A stretch of 64,000 nucleotides of DNA from Bacteroides sp. (GTDB lineage Bacteria > Bacteroidota > Bacteroidia > Bacteroidales > Bacteroidaceae): NCBI GenBank assembly GCA_021202275.1, contig JAJQDI010000031.1, positions 62,001-126,000 of the forward strand. The letters are read 5' to 3'. The notes under the pieces are model-generated. The model saw only the letters and a program-made list of their open reading frames with translations, had not been told where the DNA came from and ran no database searches. Positions 1-9,813 of the stretch are shown here, in pieces. The position numbers and the translations under genes are program-made. The first letter of the stretch is position 1; each line of letters opens with the position of its first letter.

Positions 1-291
1 ACCACGTCCCGTATCCGTTACCTGCTGTTCGTACCTCACCCCGTGTACCAGGGTCTTTATATATTGCCTATCTCCTTCTCTGGTATAAGAGGGACGAGGC
101 TGACGTTCTTTTCCGGTATCTTCCCGGGAGGCTCCGCTGGCATCTGTCACCCGGAAAAAGGTTTCGAAAGGGAACAGATATCCATCTACACGAATACCGG
201 TAAGATTGCCCCAGGCCATCACTTCGGTCTGCGCCTGTATACCTGCGACTAAGAAAAAGCCTATACTTAAGAAAAGGAGTGTTCGTTTCAT
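1..291 (-). CDS. Secreted protein of unknown function, 5' part only
   Basis: This is the first 97 codons of a leftward gene that runs off the window edge. It starts at an ATG and begins with a clear signal peptide (MKRTLLFLSIGFFLVAGIQAQ), so the product is exported. The next residues (TEVMAWGNLTGIRVDG, then a basic stretch around residues 63-75) look like the start of a large beta-rich extracellular protein, perhaps a carbohydrate-active enzyme, but I do not recognise the family and the catalytic part is outside the window. It lies downstream of rnhB on the same strand, with about 150 bases between them. Confidence 0.7.
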   Translation of the reverse strand, partial: MKRTLLFLSIGFFLVAGIQAQTEVMAWGNLTGIRVDGYLFPFETFFRVTDASGASREDTGKERQPRPSYTREGDRQYIKTLVHGVRYEQQVTDTGRG

Positions 292-389
292 ACGATCTGC
301 GATTGGTTGCAGACAAAGATCGCCTATCCCGAACAAATAAACTTCTGTTTTGTTATCTATTATTGATACAATACGGATAAAGAACCGGA

Positions 390-432
390 ATGGGTTTTCA
401 GTTTAATCAGCGAAACCCCTCCGGAAACCCAT
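390..432 (-). terminator. Weak hairpin after rnhB
   Basis: Bases 390-398 (ATGGGTTTT) can pair with 424-432 (GAAACCCAT) just past the rnhB stop on the minus strand. The loop is about 25 bases and there is no strong T run, so this is a weak terminator candidate only. Confidence 0.3.
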
Positions 433-442
433 ATTCGCCTCC

Positions 443-1054
443 TCACTCGTTTCCGAAAGATAAAGTGAGCTGACTGTCACCAAGTAAATTATAAGAGCGG
501 CGATGATAGGGCGAAGTCCCATATTCTGCTATCGAATTGCGATGCTTCTTGGTTGGATACCCCTTATTTTTGTTCCAATCGTATACCGGATATTCCGCGT
601 GAAGCTGTTGCATATAGTCGTCGCGCCAGGTCTTCGCCAGGATAGAAGCTGCTGCGATAGACAGGTATTTTCCATCTCCTTTGATGACGGTGGTATGAGG
701 GATGTCCCGATAAGCGCGAAACCGGTTGCCGTCGATCAGCAGGTGCTGGGGCCTGACGGTAAGTTGATCCAGTGCCCGGTGCATGGCCAGGAAAGAGGCA
801 TTCAGGATATTGATCTCATCGATCTCTTGCGGAGAAACCACTCCGACGGCCCATGCAACCGCTTCTTTTTCGATCTCTTCGCGCAGAATATATCTCTGTT
901 TTTCAGAAATTTGCTTCGAATCGTTCAACCGTTCGTTCCGATAGTCGGCAGGAAGGATCACAGCGGCCGCGTATACGGCTCCGGCCAGGCATCCGCGGCC
1001 GGCTTCATCGCAACCGGCTTCTATCAAGTCAGGATTCAACCAGGGTAATAACAT
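443..1054 (-). CDS. rnhB: Ribonuclease HII
   Basis: The product is a 203-residue RNase HII, which removes RNA from RNA-DNA hybrids and misincorporated ribonucleotides from the chromosome. The N-terminal block with the first catalytic Asp-Glu pair is visible (GCDEAGRGCLAG), followed by LNDSKQIS, LLIDGNRF and the C-terminal KGYPTKKH typical of the family. The open frame extends further upstream to a TTG at 1078, but the first ATG, at 1054, gives the usual N-terminus (MLLPWLN) and the normal family length. A second, unrelated RNase H (viroplasmin type) is encoded at 48.5 kb, so the cell has both classes. Confidence 0.95.
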   Translation of the reverse strand: MLLPWLNPDLIEAGCDEAGRGCLAGAVYAAAVILPADYRNERLNDSKQISEKQRYILREEIEKEAVAWAVGVVSPQEIDEINILNASFLAMHRALDQLTVRPQHLLIDGNRFRAYRDIPHTTVIKGDGKYLSIAAASILAKTWRDDYMQQLHAEYPVYDWNKNKGYPTKKHRNSIAEYGTSPYHRRSYNLLGDSQLTLSFGNE

Positions 1055-1169
1055 GTGTTTTGTATTTGTTCCGGGCAAATATACGGGAAATCGGAAAAAG
1101 AAAAAGAGAAAGCCAGCATAGTTTCTTTCCCGTGGAAAAGGAAACAGACACTATTTACACATACAAACA

Positions 1170-1210
1170 GAGGTGTCCTCAACCCGCTGTAACGATTTTA
1201 AGGACACCTC
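1170..1210 (-). terminator. Hairpin downstream of hppA
   Basis: A perfect 10-bp inverted repeat (GAGGTGTCCT at 1170-1179, AGGACACCTC at 1201-1210) with a 21-base loop lies 25 bases beyond the hppA stop codon. It is followed on the minus strand by a T-rich stretch. I infer a transcription terminator or 3'-end stabiliser. Confidence 0.6.
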
Positions 1211-1234
1211 ACACTAACTTCCGGAAATATTCGG

Positions 1235-3439
1235 TCAGAATAGACTCCACACCACTGTGAGCCCGGCCATTACAATGGCTACCATGCTCATCAGCTTGAT
1301 CAGGATATTCAGACTTGGTCCGGAGGTGTCTTTGAAAGGATCTCCTACTGTATCTCCCACCACATTGGCTTTGTGTACCTCACCTCCTTTGCCTCCGAAA
1401 TGTCCCTCTTCTACATACTTCTTCGCATTGTCCCAGGCTCCTCCGGCATTCGCCATAAATATGGCCAGGACAAATCCGCTGCTCAGTCCGCCGATCAGTA
1501 AGCCCAACACACCGGGTACTCCGAAGACCAGTCCGGTGAGGATCGGTGCAATGATAGCGATCAGAGAGGGAACTACCATCTCCCGTTGTGCTCCTTTGGT
1601 AGAGATCTCCACACAGCGCTCATAGTCGGGCTCGGTCTCTCCGGTGAGGATACCTTTGATATCCCGGAACTGCCTGCGTACCTCATCCACCATATGTCCG
1701 GCCGCGCGTCCTACCGCATTCATGGTCAGTCCACAGAAAAAGAAAGCCATCATCGAGCCAATAAATATCCCGGATAATACTTTGGGGTTCATCAGGTTTA
1801 CCTCGTAGTAGTTCATAAAATCGAAAAAGCTGGCTTCAGAAGTTGGTACCATACTCCCATTGGGCAGGGTGAGTTCCAGACTGCCTATGCGGTTGAGCCC
1901 GATCCGTATCTCTTCGATATAGGAAGCCAGGAGGGCCAGTCCGGTGAGCGCCGCGGAACCGATGGCAAATCCCTTTCCGGTAGCTGCCGTTGTATTTCCC
2001 AGAGAATCCAGTGCATCGGTACGGCGGCGTACCTCTTCACCCAGCCCACTCATTTCGGCATTTCCGCCAGCGTTGTCGGCAATAGGCCCATAAGCATCCG
2101 TAGCCAGCGTGATACCCAGGGTAGAAAGCATTCCTACGGCAGCAATACCTATTCCATATAGTCCCATTCCCACATTGTTGAAGTTAAATCCGGAAGCAAA
2201 AAGATAGGCAGATATAATACCGACCACTACAGCAAGCACAGGAATAACGGTAGAGATCATGCCCAGCCCCACCCCGGAAATGATGACAGTAGCAGGCCCT
2301 GTCTTTCCACTCTCACTCAGCCGCTGCGTAGGGCGATACGATTGAGAGGTATAATATTCCGTAGCACGTCCGATCACAATTCCAACAATGAGTCCTACCA
2401 CCACGGAACAAGAGATCCACATCCAATTCTCCAACCGGAGCAACCAGAGGATAAAGAAAGTAGCCAATACAATAAGTAAGGAGCTGAGATTGGTACCGAA
2501 AGCCAGCGAATTGAGCAGATCTTTCATGGTGGCATTCTCCTTCGTGCGAACTGAGAAAATACCGATAATAGACAAAAGGATACCTACGGCGGCTATCAGC
2601 ATAGGTGCGATCACTGCTTTGAATTGCATCGCGACATCTCCGGTATGAATGTAAGCCGCTGCTCCCAACGCAGCAGTTGCCAGGATAGATCCACAATAAG
2701 ATTCGTAGAGATCGGCTCCCATACCGGCTACATCACCTACATTATCGCCTACGTTATCGGCTATGGTAGCCGGATTGCGCGGGTCATCTTCGGGAATGCC
2801 TGCCTCTACTTTCCCGACCAGGTCGGCCCCCACGTCCGCGGCTTTGGTATAAATACCTCCGCCCACACGGGCAAAGAGTGCCTGTGTACTTGCTCCCATA
2901 CCGAATGTGAGCATGGTAGTAGTGATGATACAAAGTTTATGGGTAGGGTCTAATGCATCTTCCGGGACCACAGCGTTGAGAAGCAGATACCAGAAGGAGA
3001 TATCCAACAGTCCCAACCCTACCACCACCAGCCCCATAACGGCCCCACTGCGAAAAGCGATCCGCAATCCGCCATTGAGCGACTCACGGGCTGCATTGGC
3101 CGTACGGGCCGATGCGTAGGTGGCTGTTTTCATTCCCAGGAATCCGGCCAGTCCGGAGAAAAATCCTCCTGTCAGGAAAGCAATGGGTACCCAGGGATTC
3201 TGCACCCCGAACCCATAGGCCATTACCGAGAACAGGATCACCAGACCGAAAAAGACCCAGCCTACCACTTTGTATTGTTGTCTGAGGTAGGACATGGCTC
3301 CTTTACGGACCGCTACAGCGATCCTGATCATTTGGGGAGTACCTTCACTGTGTGTCATCATCTGCCTGTAGAAATACCAGGCGAAACCCAGAGCCAGCAG
3401 GGAAGCCAGCGGAATAAGCCAGAAAATCATATTGTCCAT
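1235..3439 (-). CDS. hppA: Membrane-bound pyrophosphatase, ion-pumping
   Basis: The 734-residue product is an integral membrane pyrophosphatase with about 16 transmembrane helices. It couples hydrolysis of cytosolic pyrophosphate to export of protons and/or sodium. The signature catalytic segment DVGADLVGKVE lies near residue 200, followed by DDPRNPATIADNVGDNVGD, and the second acidic cluster (DNAGGNAEM and DTVGDPFKDTSGP) is intact. In the segment GNTTAATGKG the residue that is Lys in potassium-independent enzymes is Ala, which by family knowledge indicates a potassium-dependent enzyme. That subclass includes both proton pumps and the dual sodium/proton pumps known in Bacteroides, so the ion cannot be named from sequence alone. 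The gene stands alone between two hairpins. Confidence 0.95.
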   Translation of the reverse strand: MDNMIFWLIPLASLLALGFAWYFYRQMMTHSEGTPQMIRIAVAVRKGAMSYLRQQYKVVGWVFFGLVILFSVMAYGFGVQNPWVPIAFLTGGFFSGLAGFLGMKTATYASARTANAARESLNGGLRIAFRSGAVMGLVVVGLGLLDISFWYLLLNAVVPEDALDPTHKLCIITTTMLTFGMGASTQALFARVGGGIYTKAADVGADLVGKVEAGIPEDDPRNPATIADNVGDNVGDVAGMGADLYESYCGSILATAALGAAAYIHTGDVAMQFKAVIAPMLIAAVGILLSIIGIFSVRTKENATMKDLLNSLAFGTNLSSLLIVLATFFILWLLRLENWMWISCSVVVGLIVGIVIGRATEYYTSQSYRPTQRLSESGKTGPATVIISGVGLGMISTVIPVLAVVVGIISAYLFASGFNFNNVGMGLYGIGIAAVGMLSTLGITLATDAYGPIADNAGGNAEMSGLGEEVRRRTDALDSLGNTTAATGKGFAIGSAALTGLALLASYIEEIRIGLNRIGSLELTLPNGSMVPTSEASFFDFMNYYEVNLMNPKVLSGIFIGSMMAFFFCGLTMNAVGRAAGHMVDEVRRQFRDIKGILTGETEPDYERCVEISTKGAQREMVVPSLIAIIAPILTGLVFGVPGVLGLLIGGLSSGFVLAIFMANAGGAWDNAKKYVEEGHFGGKGGEVHKANVVGDTVGDPFKDTSGPSLNILIKLMSMVAIVMAGLTVVWSLF

Positions 3440-3969
3440 AGAAAACCGATTTATAAGGTTAATAAAATCTAAAAATAGAAATTATAAACGAGAAAATCAA
3501 GGATTTGACAGACATTTTATAAACCATGGAGCGGTTTTTTGATACGGGACATTCTCTCTTTCCGGGACTCAACAACAAGGTTCCATAGAGTGAACCGGAT
3601 ATCTCCACAACCACAAAGATATAAGTATACGCATTTACATAGGAGAAGGAACAGGAGGACGAGACAACCCCTGGCAGGATGATCCGGTTGAACCAATCAA
3701 CTAAAACCAGGACAATACATGGGAAGACGCGAAAGCGGGTGAACGTAGAAAAACACAGGCAAACTTCACACTTAATGAAAAGAATATCAGATCTATATAA
3801 GAACAAGTGAAGGCGTGAAGGCTAAAACGCGAAAAAATCTGAGTAAAAGAGTTCCGGCAAACAGAATGGACTCTTTTTTCCCTCCTTCTTACACATAGGA
3901 GCCTACATCTCCTTTTCCACTCTCCCAAATCCCTGAAAGTCTTTTTTCGCCTTCTACTTCCTATCAGCC
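3440..3969. other. Gene-free stretch between hppA and the suf operon
   Basis: About 530 bases without a credible gene. The short open frames here lack family features and overlap each other. No strong Bacteroidetes-type promoter for hppA was found by eye. Confidence 0.5.
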
Positions 3970-4001
3970 AAAAGGGAAGAGCGTTTCCGATCTTCCCTTT
4001 T
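3970..4001 (-). terminator. Terminator of the suf operon
   Basis: An 11-bp perfect inverted repeat (AAAAGGGAAGA at 3970-3980 and TCTTCCCTTTT at 3991-4001) with a 10-base loop lies 30 bases past the sufS stop. The minus-strand arm ends in TTTT, as expected for an intrinsic terminator. Confidence 0.7.
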
Positions 4002-4030
4002 CCACTTATTATATAGAATGTACTTTATAC

Positions 4031-5245
4031 TTAACCAAACATGTGGGCCACACGTTCTATACCCGCTGCCAGCACCTCTATCTCTTCTTTGGTGTTGTAC
4101 ATGGCAAACGACGCTCTTACTGTACCGGGAATACCGAAACGATCCATCAGCGGCTGTGCGCAATGGTGTCCGGTACGTACGGCAATACCCAGTTTATCGA
4201 GAATGGTACCCATATCCGCCGGGTGAATGTCTCCTACCAGAAAAGAGATCACACCACTTTTGTGTGCACCCTCTCCGTAGATTCGGAGTCCATCAATAGC
4301 CAGCAACCGTTCGGTAGCATAGCGCGTCAATTCGTGTTCCCAGGCGGCGACAGTGTCTATTCCCACCGATTCTACATACTCCAACGCTGTGGCCAGCGCG
4401 GTAGTTCCGATATAGTCGGGCGTACCTGCTTCGAATTTATAGGGAAGTTCATTGAAGGTGGTCTTTTCGAAACTCACGGTCTGGATCATTTCTCCCCCTC
4501 CCTGGTAGGGCGGCAGACGATCGAGCCACTCTTCTTTGCCATACAATACCCCTACCCCTGTGGGGCCATAGACCTTGTGACCGGAAAAAGCATAGAAATC
4601 GACATCCAGATCCTGTACATCGATCCGCAGGTGAGGGGCAGATTGTGCTCCGTCGAGCATGACGGGTACACCGTGTGCATGGGCTGTAGCGATGATTTCT
4701 TTTACCGGATTGATGGTTCCCAGTACATTGGAAACATGCGCCAGACTGACTAAGCGGGTGCGGTCGGAAAAGAGTTTTTCATACTCCTCCAGGATCAGTT
4801 CGCCACGGTCGTTGATCGGTACCACTTTGATCGCGATCCCTTTGCGGGCAGCCATCAGTTGCCACGGTACAATGTTGCTGTGATGTTCCATCACAGAGAT
4901 GATCACCTCATCGCCGGGTTCCATGCAGGCATCGGTATAGCTCGATGCCACCAGGTTGATGGCTTCGGTAGTGCCCCGGGTGAAGATCACCTCGCGGGCA
5001 TCCCGGGCATTCAGAAAACGGCGCGCCGTCTCCCGGGAGTTCTCGTGCAACTTAGTAGCTTCCTGCGACAGGAAATGTACCCCCCGGTGCACATTGGCAT
5101 TTACGGAATAATAGGCTTCGGTAACGGTCTCAATCACCTGACGGGGCTTTTGCGTGGTGGCTGCGTTGTCTAAGTAGACCAAAGGTTTGCCATATACCTC
5201 GCGGCTCAATATCGGAAAGTTTTCTCTGATCTGATGTATATCCAT
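4031..5245 (-). CDS. sufS: Cysteine desulfurase SufS
   Basis: This 404-residue pyridoxal-phosphate enzyme takes sulfur from cysteine for Fe-S cluster assembly by the SUF system. The PLP-binding lysine is in SGHKVYGPTG, the cofactor-contacting EHHSN segment is present, and the persulfide-forming cysteine is in RTGHHCAQPLMDRFG. The start is an ATG (MDIHQIRENFPIL) typical of group II desulfurases. It is the last gene of sufB-sufC-sufD-sufS, 27 bases after sufD. No sufE or sufU lies nearby, so the sulfur acceptor must be encoded elsewhere. Confidence 0.95.
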   Translation of the reverse strand: MDIHQIRENFPILSREVYGKPLVYLDNAATTQKPRQVIETVTEAYYSVNANVHRGVHFLSQEATKLHENSRETARRFLNARDAREVIFTRGTTEAINLVASSYTDACMEPGDEVIISVMEHHSNIVPWQLMAARKGIAIKVVPINDRGELILEEYEKLFSDRTRLVSLAHVSNVLGTINPVKEIIATAHAHGVPVMLDGAQSAPHLRIDVQDLDVDFYAFSGHKVYGPTGVGVLYGKEEWLDRLPPYQGGGEMIQTVSFEKTTFNELPYKFEAGTPDYIGTTALATALEYVESVGIDTVAAWEHELTRYATERLLAIDGLRIYGEGAHKSGVISFLVGDIHPADMGTILDKLGIAVRTGHHCAQPLMDRFGIPGTVRASFAMYNTKEEIEVLAAGIERVAHMFG

Positions 5246-5272
5246 AGTTTTCTGTTCTGTATAGATACTCTC

Positions 5273-6619
5273 TTATTCTGTACACATCGCACATCCCTGA
5301 CAACGGGCCAGTTCGCCCCGGAAACGTTTCTCCACCAGCAGATGCAGGCGATCTTTCAACGCATCGATACGGATGGTGTCGACAACCTCGTTGACAAACG
5401 CGAACATAAGCAACAGGCGGGCCTCTTTTTCCGCAATGCCCCGCGACCGCATATAGAACAGGGCATTCTCGTCCAACTGTCCGGTGGTAGCTCCGTGACT
5501 ACATCTCACATCGTCGGCATAGATCTCCAGCTGAGGCTGTGAGTACATCCTGGCCCCACGGTTGACGCAGAGGTTGCGGTTGGTCTGCTGAGACTGCGTA
5601 TGCTGCGCGCCGGGTTGCACACATATCATGCCGGTAAACGCACCAGTTGCTTCATCGTCCAGTACGTATTTATAAAGTTCATGGCTCTCGCAATGGGGTA
5701 CTGCATGGTCGATGCGCGTATGATTGTCTACATGCTGCTGTTTGTCGGCGATCACCATACCGCAGAGACTAACAGAGGCCCGCTCTCCGGCCAGCTTCAC
5801 ATCCACCGTATTGCGGGATTGTCCGTTGTGCAGGGTCATCCCATTGAGCACTACCTGGCTGCCAGCTTCCTGATGTACATACTGATTGTTGAGCCGCACA
5901 GTACGTACGTTGGTCTCTTCCAGTTCATACATATCAAATACCGCGTTCTCTCCTATATAAGCCTCTGTGACCTGTGTAGCCAGGAAGCGTACATCGTCCA
6001 TCGCGTGGTCGCACACCAGCAACCGGGCCTGTGCGCCCTCTTCGAGTACGATCAGGACGCGACAGTTGACGAGGAAATCCACATCGCCACGCAGCACATT
6101 GATCAGCTGTATGGGGTGTTCTATCACGACATTCCGGGGCACATAGAAGAAAACTCCGTCTTGTGCGAAGGTAGTATTGAAAGCGGCAATGCCATTGTCT
6201 GACGTACGCGCCAGTTTGTTGTAGTACTTTCCTACCAGTTCGGGATGGAGCTCTGCCATCTCCCGCAGGCTTCCCAGAATCACTCCTTCCGGTAACTGGG
6301 TTTTGGGCTGTACCTGCTTGTAGAAGGTGTCATTGACTACGAAATAGAGAGAGGTGCTCAGGTTGGGAACGTCGCAGCGAAAGACTTCGTAGGGATTGAC
6401 CGGTATGTGAAGCTGTTTGAGATTGAGCCCGTAATCGGGTTCGAAATAGCGGCTCACGTCTGTATATTTATATGCTTCTGTCTCTTTCGTCGGAAATCCG
6501 ATCCGCTGAAAATCGGCATACGCCTCCGCACGCGCCGTGTTCAACACGGGGGCGCTGTGCTGGTTGATCAGTTCTTCCGCCTGGGAAAAAAGATCGATAT
6601 AGGGTTGTTCTGTCTTCAT
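5273..6619 (-). CDS. sufD: Fe-S cluster assembly protein SufD
   Basis: The 448-residue product is the SufD subunit of the SufBC2D scaffold. It shows the right-handed beta-helix core shared with SufB, including the conserved LDDEATGAFTGMICVQPGAQ and CSHGATTGQLDENALFYMRSRG blocks. It ends in CQGCAMCTE, a cysteine-rich tail often seen in Bacteroidetes copies. It lies 33 bases after sufC and 27 before sufS, so the four genes are almost certainly co-transcribed. Confidence 0.95.
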   Translation of the reverse strand: MKTEQPYIDLFSQAEELINQHSAPVLNTARAEAYADFQRIGFPTKETEAYKYTDVSRYFEPDYGLNLKQLHIPVNPYEVFRCDVPNLSTSLYFVVNDTFYKQVQPKTQLPEGVILGSLREMAELHPELVGKYYNKLARTSDNGIAAFNTTFAQDGVFFYVPRNVVIEHPIQLINVLRGDVDFLVNCRVLIVLEEGAQARLLVCDHAMDDVRFLATQVTEAYIGENAVFDMYELEETNVRTVRLNNQYVHQEAGSQVVLNGMTLHNGQSRNTVDVKLAGERASVSLCGMVIADKQQHVDNHTRIDHAVPHCESHELYKYVLDDEATGAFTGMICVQPGAQHTQSQQTNRNLCVNRGARMYSQPQLEIYADDVRCSHGATTGQLDENALFYMRSRGIAEKEARLLLMFAFVNEVVDTIRIDALKDRLHLLVEKRFRGELARCQGCAMCTE

Positions 6620-6652
6620 GACTGTAAGGATGGGTTAAGTTCCTGACAAGCG

Positions 6653-7405
6653 TTAGGCTTCCAGCTCTTTCTTGATCCAGTCGTATCCTTTTTCTTCCAG
6701 TTCCAGTGCCAGTTCCGGGCCGGCAGTCTTCACGATACGTCCTTTGTACAATACATGTACCACATCCGGTTTGATGTAATCGAGCAGACGTTGGTAGTGT
6801 GTAATGACAATGCAACTGTTTTCCGGGGTTTTGAGTTTGTTCACTCCTTCGGCCACGATACGGAGCGCGTCGATATCCAATCCCGAGTCGGTCTCATCCA
6901 GGATACTCAGTTTGGGCTCCAGCATGGCCATCTGGAAGATCTCATTCCGTTTTTTCTCTCCTCCGGAGAATCCTTCGTTCACCGAACGGTTGGCCAGCTT
7001 GTTGTCCAGCTCCACCACAGCGCGCTTTTCGCGCATCAGTTTCAGGAATTCACTGGCGGAGAGCGGAGGCAGTTCCCGGTACTTACGTTGCTCATTCACC
7101 GCCGCACGCATGAAGTTCACCATGCTCACACCGGGAATCTCTACGGGGTACTGGAAGCTCAGGAAGATCCCTTCGTGGCTGCGATCTTCGGGACTCATTT
7201 CGAGCAGGTCTTTTCCTTCGAAAGTGATGCTTCCTTTGGTTACCTCAAAAGCCGGATTCCCCACCAGTACACTGCTGAGGGTACTCTTTCCGGAACCATT
7301 GGGACCCATGATGGCATGCACCTCACCCGCGTTCACCGTCAGGTTGATCCCTTTCAATATCTCTTTACCGTTGATAGCGGCATGTAAATCTTTTATTTTC
7401 AACAT
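6653..7405 (-). CDS. sufC: Fe-S assembly ATPase SufC
   Basis: This 250-residue ABC-type ATPase powers the SufBCD scaffold. The Walker A motif (GPNGSGKST), the signature FSGGEKKRNEI and the Walker B region SILDETDSGLD are all present, the last with the D-E-T-D-S-G-L-D form typical of SufC rather than of transport ATPases. The start is an ATG 36 bases past the sufB stop. Confidence 0.96.
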   Translation of the reverse strand: MLKIKDLHAAINGKEILKGINLTVNAGEVHAIMGPNGSGKSTLSSVLVGNPAFEVTKGSITFEGKDLLEMSPEDRSHEGIFLSFQYPVEIPGVSMVNFMRAAVNEQRKYRELPPLSASEFLKLMREKRAVVELDNKLANRSVNEGFSGGEKKRNEIFQMAMLEPKLSILDETDSGLDIDALRIVAEGVNKLKTPENSCIVITHYQRLLDYIKPDVVHVLYKGRIVKTAGPELALELEEKGYDWIKKELEA

Positions 7406-7441
7406 TTCTATAAGGTCTTACTATGTTTTCTTACGATCGGT

Positions 7442-8890
7442 CTATCCTACGCTCCCTTCGAGAGAGATGGAAAGCAGTTTCTGCGCTTCCACAGCAAATT
7501 CCATGGGGAGCTTGTTGAGTACTTCTTTGGCATATCCGTTGACGATCAGCCCGATGGCATCTTCGGTAGGTATGCCGCGCTGGTTGCAATAGAAGATCTG
7601 GTCTTCACTGATCTTGCTGGTAGTGGCTTCGTGCTCTACCACAGCGGTCTCGTTGCGGACATCTATGTAGGGGAATGTATGGGCTCCGCACTGGTCGCCC
7701 AGCAACAAGGAATCGCACTGACTGTAGTTGCGCGCGCCGGTCGCCTTTTCGGCCACTCTTACCAATCCGCGGTAGGAGTTCTCGCTCTTGCCGGCAGAGA
7801 TGCCTTTGCTCACAATGGTGCTGCGGGTATTGCGTCCGATATGGATCATCTTGGTACCGGTATCGGCCTGCTGGTAATTGTTGGTTACCGCTACGCTATA
7901 AAACTCGGCCGTAGAGTTGTCTCCGGTGAGCAGGCACGAGGGATATTTCCAGGTGATGGCCGATCCGGTCTCTACCTGCGTCCAGGAGAGTTTACTGTCT
8001 GTTCCCTTGCAATGGCCGCGCTTGGTCACGAAGTTATAGACACCGCCTTTGCCCTGGGCATCTCCCGGATACCAGTTCTGTACGGTGCTGTATTTCACTT
8101 CCGCACGGTCGTGTACCACGATCTCCACAATGGCGGCGTGCAGTTGATTCTCGTCGCGCATGGGGGCGGTACACCCTTCCAGGTAGGAGACATACGAATC
8201 GTCGTCCGCTACGATCAGGGTACGTTCGAACTGACCGGTATTGGCTGCGTTGATACGGAAATAGGTAGAGAGTTCCATCGGGCAACGTACTCCTTTGGGA
8301 ATATAGACAAAGGAACCGTCGGAGAAGACGGCCGAGTTGAGTGCCGCGAAATAGTTGTCCCGATAAGGTACCACACTGCCCATGTAGGTCCGCACCAGAT
8401 CGGGATGTTCCCGGACGGCCTCACTGAACGAGCAGAAAATGATACCCTTCTCCATCAGGGTCTCTTTGAAGGTGGTCTTTACAGACACCGAGTCCATCAC
8501 GGCATCCACGGCCATCCCACTGAGAGCCATCTGCTCTTCCAGGGGAATTCCCAGCTTATTGAATGTCTTGATCAGTTCGGGATCTACTTCATCGAGACTT
8601 TTGGGACCTTCTTTCTTTTTCGTCGGATCGGCGTAATAGGATATGGCCTGATAGTCGATCTCCGGTATCCGCAGGTGTGCCCAAGTGGGCATCTCCATGG
8701 TGAGCCAGTGACGATAGGCTTTGAGACGGAATTCGAGCAACCACTCGGGCTCCTCTTTCTTTGCGGAGATCAGCCGGACCACCTCTTCATTCAGTCCTTT
8801 CTCTATCACTTCGGTATCTACCTCGGTGGTGAATCCGTATTTATATTTTTCACGGGTAAACTCTTTTACATATTTATTAGGTTCTTCCAT
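7442..8890 (-). CDS. sufB: Fe-S cluster assembly scaffold SufB
   Basis: The 482-residue product is the main scaffold on which new Fe-S clusters are built. The conserved family blocks GVRCPMELSTYFRIN, EGCTAPMRDENQLHAA and HEATTSKISEDQIFYCNQRG are visible, and the length is normal. It heads the suf gene cluster, 161 bases after cvpA. The order infB-cvpA-sufBCDS recurs across Bacteroidales. A 479-codon frame runs antisense to this gene but is only a codon-bias shadow. Confidence 0.96.
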   Translation of the reverse strand: MEEPNKYVKEFTREKYKYGFTTEVDTEVIEKGLNEEVVRLISAKKEEPEWLLEFRLKAYRHWLTMEMPTWAHLRIPEIDYQAISYYADPTKKKEGPKSLDEVDPELIKTFNKLGIPLEEQMALSGMAVDAVMDSVSVKTTFKETLMEKGIIFCSFSEAVREHPDLVRTYMGSVVPYRDNYFAALNSAVFSDGSFVYIPKGVRCPMELSTYFRINAANTGQFERTLIVADDDSYVSYLEGCTAPMRDENQLHAAIVEIVVHDRAEVKYSTVQNWYPGDAQGKGGVYNFVTKRGHCKGTDSKLSWTQVETGSAITWKYPSCLLTGDNSTAEFYSVAVTNNYQQADTGTKMIHIGRNTRSTIVSKGISAGKSENSYRGLVRVAEKATGARNYSQCDSLLLGDQCGAHTFPYIDVRNETAVVEHEATTSKISEDQIFYCNQRGIPTEDAIGLIVNGYAKEVLNKLPMEFAVEAQKLLSISLEGSVG

Positions 8891-9051
8891 GTCTGTTTAC
8901 ATCTATCTGTTTTGCCCTTTTCAGGACGTATATCGTTTCTTTTTCCCTTGCGGGTTGCCGCACCCTCAGGCCGGATGTATCTTTCGCATCCCGTTCGAGC
9001 CTTTCAGCTCGTCTTCCTGGGATACCCGGGCATCACATGCCTGCCTGGCTG

Positions 9052-9594
9052 CTATACGGCTGTTTCCTGACTACTTGCGGCAGGAATTTCTTCCTCCTCC
9101 ATCAGAGAATTGTATATGTTCTTCGCCATCGGGAAGAGGTAAGTGGCTTTTCCTTTCAACTCGTAATAAAACGTTGACTCTTCCTTGGATGTTCGGCTGA
9201 TCACTTTGTCTTCTTCATCCAGGTAATCCAGGATATGGATCGCCAGCATGATGAACAATGCATATTTCACCGCGCCCAATACCATGCCCAGCAAACGGTT
9301 GATCCACCCTAAAGCGATCAGATCCAGTGCGTGAGACACCAGGAAAGCGACTAAGGTAAAGACAATCGGGACAATGGCCCAGATAGCCAGAAAAGAGAGG
9401 ATCTGTGCCGTAGTTATCGAATCGGTCAGTGACGGGCTTAGCTTCTCTGCCAGAGGCATATATAGCATCCGCGCAGCCAGAAGTCCGACCACCAGGCCCA
9501 ATATAGAAGCCAGCTGCCGGAGAAAACCTTTCATAAGTCCCATCAACGCGCCAATCGCGATCACGATGAGGATTACTATATCCAATCCGTTCAT
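9052..9594 (-). CDS. cvpA: CvpA family membrane protein
   Basis: This 180-residue protein has four hydrophobic segments and begins MNGLDIVILIVIAIGALMG, the hallmark of the CvpA/colicin V production family. The family sits in the cytoplasmic membrane and is linked to envelope stress; its molecular role is unsettled. The C-terminal 50 residues are charged. It lies between infB and sufB in the same orientation, with an ATTTACG-type repeat 7 bases upstream of its ATG. Confidence 0.85.
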   Translation of the reverse strand: MNGLDIVILIVIAIGALMGLMKGFLRQLASILGLVVGLLAARMLYMPLAEKLSPSLTDSITTAQILSFLAIWAIVPIVFTLVAFLVSHALDLIALGWINRLLGMVLGAVKYALFIMLAIHILDYLDEEDKVISRTSKEESTFYYELKGKATYLFPMAKNIYNSLMEEEEIPAASSQETAV

Positions 9595-9600
9595 AAAGTT

Positions 9601-9625
9601 ATTTACGATTTACTGATTTACGATT
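9601..9625. repeat. ATTTACG-type repeat upstream of cvpA
   Basis: Three heptad-like units (ATTTACG, ATTTACT, GATTTACGATT) begin 7 bases from the cvpA start codon. They belong to the dispersed family described at the other repeat entries. Confidence 0.7.
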
Positions 9626-9813
9626 GAAAATCCTTATACCTCTTCCCCGAAGGTATGTATCCGGTTGATTTACGATGGTTCTGACAGGCCCGACGGACCT
9701 CTCACTCTCCCTATGGTTATGAATAGAAAGAAAAAACCGTAAATCCGTACCTAACAAAACGTGCCAATCACACCAAAGAACACAAGTCTCTTCCGGGCAA
9801 TTGGCACAAAGGT

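Noticed and set aside
7631..9070. A 479-codon frame antisense to sufB
   Set aside because: sufB is unmistakable on the other strand. The long antisense frame is a by-product of codon bias and has no family features.
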